A DNA stretch of 64,000 bases from the NCBI RefSeq assembly GCF_000014185.1, contig NC_008148.1, positions 2,274,001-2,338,000 of the forward strand. The letters are read 5' to 3'. The position numbers and the translations under genes were made by a program. The DNA is from Rubrobacter xylanophilus DSM 9941 (lineage in GTDB: Bacteria; Actinomycetota; Rubrobacteria; Rubrobacterales; Rubrobacteraceae). Below the pieces are notes generated by a model that saw only the letters and a list, made by a program, of their open reading frames with translations, was not told the DNA's origin and did not search any database. This document shows positions 57,837 through 64,000 of this stretch, one piece after another; the first letter of the stretch is position 1, and every line of letters starts with the position of its first letter.

Positions 57837-58217
57837 ATGGGCTGGCCTGCGAGAAAGAGGGCGCTCTTCTCCGAGACCTCGCCGGGCGCTGCCGCGTGGG
57901 CGGCGGCGCTGGCGATCTTCCTGCCGCTGTGCGGGGTGCTGCTGGCGGAGGTCGTCCTGGACCTTCTGGTGCAGCGGGAGGCGTTGGCGGGCGTGCTCTC
58001 TGCGGCGGCGCTCGGCGCCGCCGGCTACGTGGCCGGGCAGTGGGTCGGGCTGCGGCTCGCGGGGTGGCCTGGGCCCTCCGGCGGGCTACATTGGCCGCTC
58101 TGGCAGGTTGCGGGCGGCGAGCCGGGCGAGGAGGCGGGCGAGGACTGGCCGGTGCTCGCGATGCTCCTCTTCGCCCCCATAGTCATCCTCTTCTCCGGGC
58201 TCGGGGGCTGGGTCTAG
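57837..58217 (+). CDS. Membrane protein of unknown function, 126 aa
   Basis: ATG 57837, 11 nt after a TACAAT -10 box (57820-57825), no Shine-Dalgarno. Three hydrophobic spans: AAWAAALAIFLPLCGVLLAE, AGVLSAAALGAAGYVAGQWV and VLAMLLFAPIVILFSGLGG. Unknown family. It precedes yidC by 76 bp on the same strand. Confidence 0.65.
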   Translation: MGWPARKRALFSETSPGAAAWAAALAIFLPLCGVLLAEVVLDLLVQREALAGVLSAAALGAAGYVAGQWVGLRLAGWPGPSGGLHWPLWQVAGGEPGEEAGEDWPVLAMLLFAPIVILFSGLGGWV

Positions 58218-58293
58218 CGCGGTACGGCGCGACGGTTACTTTTCCCACACCGCAAAAAGAGCGAGACCCCGAAGCCCGAAAGGAAGCCACAGG

Positions 58294-59034
58294 ATGCTAC
58301 AGACGCTGCGAGAGATCTTCGACCCGCTATTCAGCCTGCTCGGGGGGATGCTGTTCACCTTCCACGGCTGGGGGGCGCCGTGGTGGCTGGCGATAGCCAT
58401 GCTCACCGTGGTGGTGCGGGCGGTGCTCTTCCCGCTCACCTTCCGGCAGGTGAAGAGCATGCGGAGGATGCAGGAGCTCAAGCCGGAGATAGACGAGATC
58501 CGGCGCCGCCACAAGGACGACCCCCAGCGGCAGCAGCAGGAGATGATGAAGCTCTACGGCGAGCGGAACATAAACCCGCTCGGGGGCTGCCTGCCGGCGC
58601 TGGTGCAGCTGCCCATCTTCCTCGTGCTCTACTACACCATAAAGGAGTTCGAGCACCTGGAGAGCTTCCGGACCGGGGGCCTGCTGTGGTTCGACGACCT
58701 GACCGCCTACGACCCGTACTTCGCCCTCCCGGTGGTCTACGTGCTCACGCTGATGGCCGCCCAGGAGATCACCATCCGCAACACCAACCCGCAGCAGAGG
58801 CAGCTGATGCGGGCGCTGCCGGTGGTCTTCGGCGTCGTGCTGGCGCGCTTCCCGGCCGGGCTGTTCGTCTACTACATCACCTCCAACCTCATCTCCGTGC
58901 TGCAGAACCTCCTGATCTACCGGCTGCATCCCCCGGCCGCCCCGGAGCCCGCGGCCCAGGCGCAGGAGGAGAGAAAGCCCTCCGACCGGCGGCGCAGGAG
59001 AAGGCGCCGGGCGAAGAGCAAAAAGGGGCGTTAG
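58294..59034 (+). CDS. yidC: Membrane protein insertase YidC/Oxa1
   Basis: 246 residues from ATG 58294. Five TM segments: the region LAIAMLTVVVRAVLFPLTFR with the conserved Arg, the coiled cytoplasmic hairpin LKPEIDEIRRRHKDDPQRQQ, GCLPALVQLPIFLVLYYTIK, YFALPVVYVLTLMAAQEITI and RFPAGLFVYYITSNLISVLQ. The tail is strongly basic ([16 protein letters not shown]), suited to ribosome binding. It inserts membrane proteins. No rpmH, rnpA or jag is adjacent, so this copy is away from the usual oriC cluster. Confidence 0.93.
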   Translation: MLQTLREIFDPLFSLLGGMLFTFHGWGAPWWLAIAMLTVVVRAVLFPLTFRQVKSMRRMQELKPEIDEIRRRHKDDPQRQQQEMMKLYGERNINPLGGCLPALVQLPIFLVLYYTIKEFEHLESFRTGGLLWFDDLTAYDPYFALPVVYVLTLMAAQEITIRNTNPQQRQLMRALPVVFGVVLARFPAGLFVYYITSNLISVLQNLLIYRLHPPAAPEPAAQAQEERKPSDRRRRRRRRAKSKKGR

Positions 59035-59038
59035 GGGA

Positions 59039-59075
59039 GCGAGGGCGCCCCGGCGAAAAACCGGGGCGCCCTCGC
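59039..59075. terminator. Bidirectional terminator hairpin between yidC and the E2 gene
   Basis: GCGAGGGCGCCCCGG (59039-59053) pairs perfectly with CCGGGGCGCCCTCGC (59061-59075) around the loop CGAAAAA. It lies between the convergent stops at 59034 and 59090. Confidence 0.75.
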
Positions 59076-59089
59076 GCGCGAAGAGCTCC

Positions 59090-60362
59090 TCAGACCAGCA
59101 GGAGCATGGGGTTCTCCAGCAGGCGCTTCACCTCGCTCATGTAGCGGGCGCCGTCGGCGCCGTTGGCGATGCGGTGGTCCGCCGAGAGGGTCAGCTTCAT
59201 CGTGCTCCTCGGGACCACGTTGCCCTCCTCGTCGAAGTCTGGGCGCCGGATCACGCTCGAGACCGCCACGATCGCCGCCTGCGGTGGGTTGATGATCGCC
59301 GAGAAGCTCTCCACGCCGAACATCCCCATGTTGGAGACGGTGAAGGTGCCGCCCTGGTACTCGTCGGGCTTCAGCCGCCCCTCCCGGGCGCGGGAGGCCA
59401 GGTCTTTGGCCTCGCCCGAGATCACCGAGAGCGGCTTGTTGGCCGCGTCCCTTATGACCGGCGTGATCAGGCCTTCCTCCAGCGCCACCGCCATGGCGAG
59501 GTCGACCCGCTCGTGCAGCTCGATGCCCTCCCTGGTCCACAGGGCGTTGAGCATGGGGAACTTCCTCAGCGCGACCGCGCAGGCCTTCATCACGAAGTCG
59601 TTTATGGAGAGCTTCACTCCCTCCTCGGCGAGGCGCTCGTTGAGCTCCCCGCGCAGCGCGAGCAGCTCGTCCACCCTCGCCTCCACCGTGGCGTAGAAGT
59701 GCGGGATCTCCCGCTTGGCCTGCTGCATCCGCTCCCCGATGATCCGCTGCATCCGGGAGGGCTCCTTGAGGGTGGTCCCCGGCGCCCCCGTGGGCTCGGG
59801 CGCGGGTGCGGCGGCGGGCGCCGCCGCCTCGGCGGGCCCCTCCTCCACGCGGGCCTCGCCGCGCTCCAGCGCGGCCCTCACGTCCCGCTCCACGATCCGC
59901 CCGGCGGGCCCGGTCCCCTCTATCTTCGAGAGGTCCAGGTTGTTCTCCCGCGCGAGCCGCCGCACCAGCGGGGAGGCCCTGAAGCGGCCGTCGGCCCGCT
60001 CCTCCTCCCGCGGCGGGCGCTCCTCCTCGGGCGGCGCGGCGGTGGCGGCCGGGGCCCCGGCCTCCTCCTCGGCGGCGCGCTCCTCCTCCCGGCGCCGCCC
60101 GCCGTCGCGGGCCGGGGCCTCCTCCCCCTCCCCCGCGATAAACGCTATCGGCTGGCCGACGGGGACCTCCTCCCCCTCGCCCGCGTAGAGCTCGGCCAGG
60201 GTGCCCCCCGTCCTCGGCCTCCAGCTCCAGGGTCACCTTGTCCGTCTCGATCTCCGCGATGGGCTCGCCGGGGCTCACCTCCTCTCCCTCCTGCTTCAGC
60301 CAGCGGACCACCGTGCCCGCCTCCATGGCGTCGCCCATCTTGGGCATGATCACTTCCGGCAC
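59090..60362 (-). pseudogene. Dihydrolipoamide acyltransferase (E2), reading frame broken in a C6 run
   Basis: From GTG 60362 the lipoyl domain reads MPEVIMPKMGDAMEAGTVVR with the lipoylated Lys in EIETDKVTLELEAEDGG. At the six C of 60204-60209 the frame is lost. With one G fewer on the coding strand it continues TLAELYAGEGEEVPVGQPIA to the end. The peripheral-subunit-binding domain is SPLVRRLARENNLDLSKIEG; the catalytic domain has FYATVEARVDELLALRGELN, ITPVIRDAANKPLSVISGEA and the active-site LSADHRIANGADGARYM (DHRxxxG). About 423 residues if repaired. The rest is well preserved, so the shift is either very recent, a sequencing error or a slippage site. Confidence 0.85.
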
Positions 60363-60363
60363 C

Positions 60364-61356
60364 TTACTTCTCCTCCATGTAGAGCACCCTCCTCGCGGCG
60401 TTCGCCACGGCCTTCTCGCTCGGGAAGGCCGCCAGCTCCAGGTTCCGCGCGTAGGGGGCGGGCACCTCGGCCCCGCTCACCCGCTCCACGGGGGCGTCCA
60501 GGTAGTCGAAGGCCTTGTCCTGGATGATGGCGGCCACCTCGCTCGCCACCCCGAACCAGCGCCACTGCTCCTGCACCGCCACCGCCCGGTGGGTCTTCCT
60601 CACCGACTCCACGATCGCGTCCTCGTCGAAGGGCCGCAGCGACCGGAGGTCTATCACCTCCGCCGAGACGCCGTCCTCCTCGGCCAGGGTGTCGGCCGCC
60701 CGCAGGCAGAGGTTCACCTGCCGCCCGTAGGCGATGAGGGTGACGTCCGTGCCCTCGCGCGCCACGCGGGCCTTGCCGAACGGCACGGCGTTGTCCCCGT
60801 CCTCCACCTCCCCCTTCGTCCCGTAGAGCGCCCCGGCCTCCAGGAAGATCACCGGGTTGTCGTCCCGGATGGCGGTGAGCATCATCCCCTTGGCGTCGTT
60901 CGGGGTGACGGGGGCGACGACCTTCAGGCCCGGGAAGTGGCCGTAGAAGCTCTCCAGGGAGTGGGTGTGCTGGGCGGAGAGCTGCACCCCGCCCCCGTTG
61001 GGGCCGCGGATGACCAGCGGGACCTTTACCTGCCCGCCGGAGAAGTAGCGGACCTTGGCGGCGTTCTGGATGATCTGGTCGGCCGCCAGAAAGGAGAAGT
61101 TCCAGGTCATCATCTCGACTATCGGGCGCATCCCCATCATCGCCATCCCGATCGCCGCGCCCGTGAAGCCGTTCTCGGAGATCGGGGTGTCTATGACCCT
61201 CCTGGGGCCGTACTGGTCGTAGAGGCCGTCGGTTATCAGGTGGGTTCCGCCGTAGACGCCGATGTCCTCCCCGAGCAGCACGACGCTCTCGTCGCGGTCC
61301 ATCTCGTGGACCATGGCCTCCCGCAGCGCCTCCCGGTAGGTCTTCGTCTCCGCCAT
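60364..61356 (-). CDS. 2-oxoacid dehydrogenase E1 beta subunit (pyruvate/acetoin type)
   Basis: 330 residues from ATG 61356, between the E1 alpha and E2 genes. ALREAMVHEMDRDESVVLLG, EDIGVYGGTHLITDGL, DTPISENGFTGAAIGMAMMG with the Glu that activates ThDP, RGPNGGGVQLSAQHTHSLES, and C-terminal VEVIDLRSLRPFD-like AEVIDLRSLRPFDEDAIVES. This is the PdhB/AcoB type. It decarboxylates a 2-oxo acid and passes the acyl group to E2 lipoate. No E3 gene lies next to it. Confidence 0.92.
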   Translation of the reverse strand: MAETKTYREALREAMVHEMDRDESVVLLGEDIGVYGGTHLITDGLYDQYGPRRVIDTPISENGFTGAAIGMAMMGMRPIVEMMTWNFSFLAADQIIQNAAKVRYFSGGQVKVPLVIRGPNGGGVQLSAQHTHSLESFYGHFPGLKVVAPVTPNDAKGMMLTAIRDDNPVIFLEAGALYGTKGEVEDGDNAVPFGKARVAREGTDVTLIAYGRQVNLCLRAADTLAEEDGVSAEVIDLRSLRPFDEDAIVESVRKTHRAVAVQEQWRWFGVASEVAAIIQDKAFDYLDAPVERVSGAEVPAPYARNLELAAFPSEKAVANAARRVLYMEEK

Positions 61357-61360
61357 CCCG

Positions 61361-62422
61361 CTACCTCGTCCCCATGTACTCGTCTTCCCCGGCGTAAACG
61401 TCGGTGTAGAGCTCCTCTATGGGCGGCTCCTCGCTCTCGTCGGCGTACTTGACGGCCTCGCTCACCCGCTGCCGGGCCTCGTCCTTTATCTCCTCTATCC
61501 TCTCCTCGTCGAGGGCGTCGCGCTCCAGCAGCTTCTTCTCCAGGATGCCGATGGGGTCGCGCGCCCGCCACTTCTCGACCTCCTCCTTGGTGCGGTACTT
61601 CTCGAAGAAGTCCGCCGCGCCGTGTGGGGCTATCCTGTAGGTGATGGCCTCGACCGCGTAGGGCCGCCCGGTCTCGCGCACCCGCTCGGCGACCCGCTCC
61701 CCGCACTCTATGACGGCCTCGAGGTCCATCCCGTCCACCTTCTCGTTGCCGATGGCGTAGGAGTTGAACTTGGCCGCAAGGTCGGTCATGGCGGTGGCCC
61801 GCTCGACGCTGGTGCCCATGCCGTACTGGTTGTTCTCCACGATGAAGAAGCAGGGGCACATCCCGTCCTTGCCCCACAGCCCCGCCAGGTTGGCCGCCTC
61901 GTGGAAGGCGCCGTTGTTTATGGCCCCGTCCCCCAGATACAGCTGGCAGATGCCCTCCGAGCCCCCGTACCTGAGGGCGTAGGCGATCCCCACCCCCAGG
62001 GGGATGTGGCCGCCGACGATCCCGTAGCCCCCCATGAAGCCCCGCTCCACGTCGAAGAGGTGCATGGAGCCGCCCTTGCCCTTCACCAGCCCGGTCCGCT
62101 TGCCGAAGAGCTCGGCCATGACCTCCTTGGGGTCGCACCCGAGCAGCAGGGCGTGGGCGTGGTCGCGGTAGCCGGTTATGACCCTGTCCCCCTCCCGGAA
62201 GGCCTCTAGAAAGCCGGTGGCCACCGCCTCCTGCCCGGTGTAGACGTGGAGGTAGCCCCCGATCTTGCCCTGCCGGAAGGCCCGCTGGCAGGCGTCCTCG
62301 AAGGCCCGGATGAGGACCATCTTGCCGTAGAGCTCCGCCAGCCGGTCGGGGCTCGTGGCCACCGCGGACTCCCCGCCGCGTACCTCTGCCTCGTTGCCGG
62401 AGTTCTCTCTGTCTGCGCTCAT
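61361..62422 (-). CDS. 2-oxoacid dehydrogenase E1 alpha subunit (pyruvate/acetoin type)
   Basis: 353 residues from ATG 62422 with GGGGAAG upstream. MVLIRAFEDACQRAFRQGKI, GGYLHVYTGQEAVATGFLEA, RDHAHALLLG, and the ThDP-Mg motif LYLGDGAINNGAFHEAANLA to FFIVENNQYGMGTSV. The regulatory loop region is APHGAADFFEKYRTKEEVEK. It starts the E1a-E1b-E2 operon, with 4 nt to the E1 beta start. Confidence 0.93.
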   Translation of the reverse strand: MSADRENSGNEAEVRGGESAVATSPDRLAELYGKMVLIRAFEDACQRAFRQGKIGGYLHVYTGQEAVATGFLEAFREGDRVITGYRDHAHALLLGCDPKEVMAELFGKRTGLVKGKGGSMHLFDVERGFMGGYGIVGGHIPLGVGIAYALRYGGSEGICQLYLGDGAINNGAFHEAANLAGLWGKDGMCPCFFIVENNQYGMGTSVERATAMTDLAAKFNSYAIGNEKVDGMDLEAVIECGERVAERVRETGRPYAVEAITYRIAPHGAADFFEKYRTKEEVEKWRARDPIGILEKKLLERDALDEERIEEIKDEARQRVSEAVKYADESEEPPIEELYTDVYAGEDEYMGTR

Positions 62423-62521
62423 AGGACTTCCCCTTCTTCCCGTCGAAAGGCGCTTTCTGGAAGACAGAATAACACCGTTGGGCGCTCCATACGCAACCTC
62501 TATGGCTCCTATAGCGGCATT

Positions 62522-63082
62522 TTATGCCCCCTCCGCGAACCACCCGGCCGCGGCCCGGAAGGCGAGGGCCCGGTGGGAGGCGCGGTGCTTCTCCTCCCCC
62601 ATCTCGGCGTAGGTGAGAGGGGAGCCCTCGGGGACGAAGATGGGGTCCCACCCGAAGCCGCCGCCCCCGCGCGGCTCGGGGGCGATGGAGCCCGGCACCT
62701 CGCCCCGGAAGGCGTGCACCGCGCCCGAGGCGTCGGCGACGGCCACGACGCAGACCGCGCGCGCCGCGCGGCTCTCGAAGGAGGAGAGCATCCGCAGGAT
62801 GCCCTCGTTGCCCACCCCGGCCAGAAACCAGCGGGTGAAGGCGCCGGGGAGGCCGCCCCAGGCCTCGATGACGAGCCCCGAGTCCTCTACCACCACCGGC
62901 CGGGGCGGGCACCCCAGGGCCTTTCGGGCCGCGCGGGCCTTCTCCCCGGCCACCTCCGCGATGTCGGGGGACTGTATCTCGGGCACCTTCGGGTCTGCGC
63001 GCTCCAGGGAAAAACCCAGGATGCGCTCGGCCTCCCGCAGCTTGTTCTCGTTCCCGGTGACGAAGACGGGCCTCCTCCTCAT
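62522..63082 (-). CDS. Non-canonical purine NTP pyrophosphatase (RdgB/HAM1)
   Basis: 186 residues from ATG 63082. RPVFVTGNENKLREAERILG, then ADPKVPEIQSPDIAEVAGEK, VVVEDSGLVIEAWGGLPGAF, and GGGGFGWDPIFVPEGSPLTY with EEKHRASHRALAF. All Ham1 motifs are there. It removes ITP/XTP (dITP) from the nucleotide pool. It is divergent from the gene at 63131 across 48 bp. Confidence 0.93.
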   Translation of the reverse strand: MRRRPVFVTGNENKLREAERILGFSLERADPKVPEIQSPDIAEVAGEKARAARKALGCPPRPVVVEDSGLVIEAWGGLPGAFTRWFLAGVGNEGILRMLSSFESRAARAVCVVAVADASGAVHAFRGEVPGSIAPEPRGGGGFGWDPIFVPEGSPLTYAEMGEEKHRASHRALAFRAAAGWFAEGA

Positions 63083-63130
63083 AGGGCGCAAGTCTACAAC
63101 CCTTACGGCCTTTATGGTACATTCGCTTTC

Positions 63131-63718
63131 ATGCACGAGGTCAGGGTCGAGAGCCTCGACAGGGTGGAGCTCATGGGGGGCGAGCTCTGGCTCTCCGTCA
63201 ACTCCGGGAGCCTCAACCTCATCCTCCCCCGGCGGGTCTGGGACGAGCTGCTCTGCGGGGTCTCCGAGGCCGGAGAGCCCGGCCCCGAGGAGCTCGCCGA
63301 GCTCGACCGGATAAAGAGCCTCCTCGCCGAGCACGCCAGGGAGCGCTCCTTCTCCACCGTGATGGAGGACGTGGTGTGCGGCGAGGACGCCGGGCTCCGC
63401 TACCACCTCGTGCTCCGGCCCTCCGAGCCCTTCGCGGTGACCACCGGCTACCACTTCGCCCCGGTGATCCGGCGGGAGCTCGCCGGGCGCGTGGAGAGGG
63501 CGCTGCGCGAGGACCGGTTCGTCGAGCAGGCCTACCTCGTAGGGGCGACCGCCGAGCGGGGGGCCTTCGCCTCCGGGGACGAGAACCTCAAGGCCCTCTG
63601 CGTGCGCGGGCGGCGCTCCAGCGTCAGCCGCTTCGAGATGGCCCCCGAGCTCTGGCGGGTGCTCTCCGAGGGGCTCGGCTGGAGCAACGTCGAGACCGTG
63701 ATCACGGACGGGGGATAG
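63131..63718 (+). CDS. Unknown protein, 195 aa
   Basis: ATG 63131, 7 nt after TACATT (63118-63123), no Shine-Dalgarno, so probably leaderless. Soluble alpha/beta composition: VELMGGELWLSVNSGSLNLI, LPRRVWDELLCGVSEAGEPG, FSTVMEDVVCGEDAGLRYHL, VEQAYLVGATAERGAFASGD. I recognise no family. It ends 6 nt before the aminotransferase start and is probably cotranscribed with it. Confidence 0.7.
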   Translation: MHEVRVESLDRVELMGGELWLSVNSGSLNLILPRRVWDELLCGVSEAGEPGPEELAELDRIKSLLAEHARERSFSTVMEDVVCGEDAGLRYHLVLRPSEPFAVTTGYHFAPVIRRELAGRVERALREDRFVEQAYLVGATAERGAFASGDENLKALCVRGRRSSVSRFEMAPELWRVLSEGLGWSNVETVITDGG

Positions 63719-63724
63719 GGTGAG

Positions 63725-64000
63725 ATGCCGCTAGTAGACCTCGACAGGTTCGACTTCCTGTACGCCAGCCGGGTGAGGGGGATGAAGACCGCGGCCACGC
63801 GGGACCTCATGGCCACCCTCTCGCGCCCCGGCATCATCTCGCTCGCCGGGGGCTTCCCGGACACCCGGCTCTTCGGCGAGGAGGCGTTCCGCGAGATCTC
63901 GCGCAGCATCGCCGCCGACGCGGCCCAGGCCCTCCAGTACGGGCCCACCGGCGGGCTGGAGGCGGTAAAGGACGTCATCGTGGAGGTCATGGCCGCCGAG
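63725..64000 (+). CDS. PLP-dependent class I aminotransferase (LysN/aminoadipate aminotransferase-like), cut by the window edge
   Basis: ATG 63725 with AGGGTGAG upstream. Only the first 92 residues are seen: FLYASRVRGMKTAATRDLMA, then IISLAGGFPDTRLFGEEAFR and ALQYGPTGGLEAVKDVIVEV. The ISLAGGxPD start and QYGPTxG motif are those of the MocR-type/LysN aminotransferases. The PLP lysine lies beyond the window. Confidence 0.85.
   Translation, partial: MPLVDLDRFDFLYASRVRGMKTAATRDLMATLSRPGIISLAGGFPDTRLFGEEAFREISRSIAADAAQALQYGPTGGLEAVKDVIVEVMAAE

Overview
The window is high-GC DNA (third codon positions mostly G or C) from an actinomycete-type bacterium, most likely Rubrobacter or a close relative. 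Pointers are the glucosyl/mannosyl-3-phosphoglycerate synthase, a split nitrile hydratase, a MurE without the diaminopimelate signature, and many genes whose TATAAT-like -10 box lies only 7-11 nt before the start codon. The genus is an inference.

Left end (1-7.6 kb): an integrated element. It carries a tightly overlapped replication operon on the minus strand (primase-helicase, TubC-docking-like protein, two small proteins, an excisionase-like HTH protein) and a frameshifted HEPN-type candidate defence gene. It ends in a 3' fragment of tRNA-Val(CAC), an attachment-site scar, next to a shattered tyrosine integrase.

7.7-18.8 kb: an aromatic catabolic cluster on the plus strand. A ThDP-dependent decarboxylase-like enzyme and an isatin hydrolase/kynurenine formamidase-like cyclase come first, then a dead kynureninase fragment. 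After a MarR-type promoter follow 2-aminobenzoyl-CoA monooxygenase/reductase, SDR, MarR regulator, enoyl-CoA hydratase, acyl-CoA dehydrogenase, 2-aminobenzoate-CoA ligase and a RidA protein. Together they would turn isatin (and formerly kynurenine) into anthranilate and degrade it through the CoA-dependent oxygenase/reductase route.

18.9-29 kb: a mobile and regulatory zone. It holds an IS256-family relic, tRNA-Ala(CGC), a PknB-type kinase with two extracellular NTF2-like repeats, a SAM-I riboswitch with terminator in front of an orphan 79-aa gene, a decayed operon, and a CRISPR locus. The CRISPR locus (34 repeats, one degenerate) is transcribed on the minus strand and split by an IS256-family element that is itself split by an IS1182-family element. 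No cas gene is present. An unusual share of spacers are near-perfect hairpins.

29-64 kb: mostly ordinary chromosome. It encodes a lipase, tRNA-Arg, phosphoesterase, Dtd, methyltransferase, ABC-F protein, tRNA-Pro, cell-wall amidase, GroES, thioredoxin, 1-phosphofructokinase-like kinase, D,D-carboxypeptidase, a thioredoxin-fold protein without its cysteines, PyrF, HU, PyrE, a CsoR-like protein without metal ligands, MurE, the primary sigma factor, inositol phosphatase, PBP1, a class V aminotransferase, HAD phosphatase, SurE, GpgS/MpgS, a three-subunit nitrile hydratase/thiocyanate hydrolase, an AraC regulator, an EF-G paralogue, a YugP-like protease, Hsp20, YidC, a 2-oxoacid dehydrogenase operon (E1a-E1b-E2, the E2 with a homopolymer frameshift), RdgB and an aminotransferase cut by the window edge. 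Genes are densely packed, with many ATGA/GTGA overlaps and three convergent pairs whose stop codons overlap.
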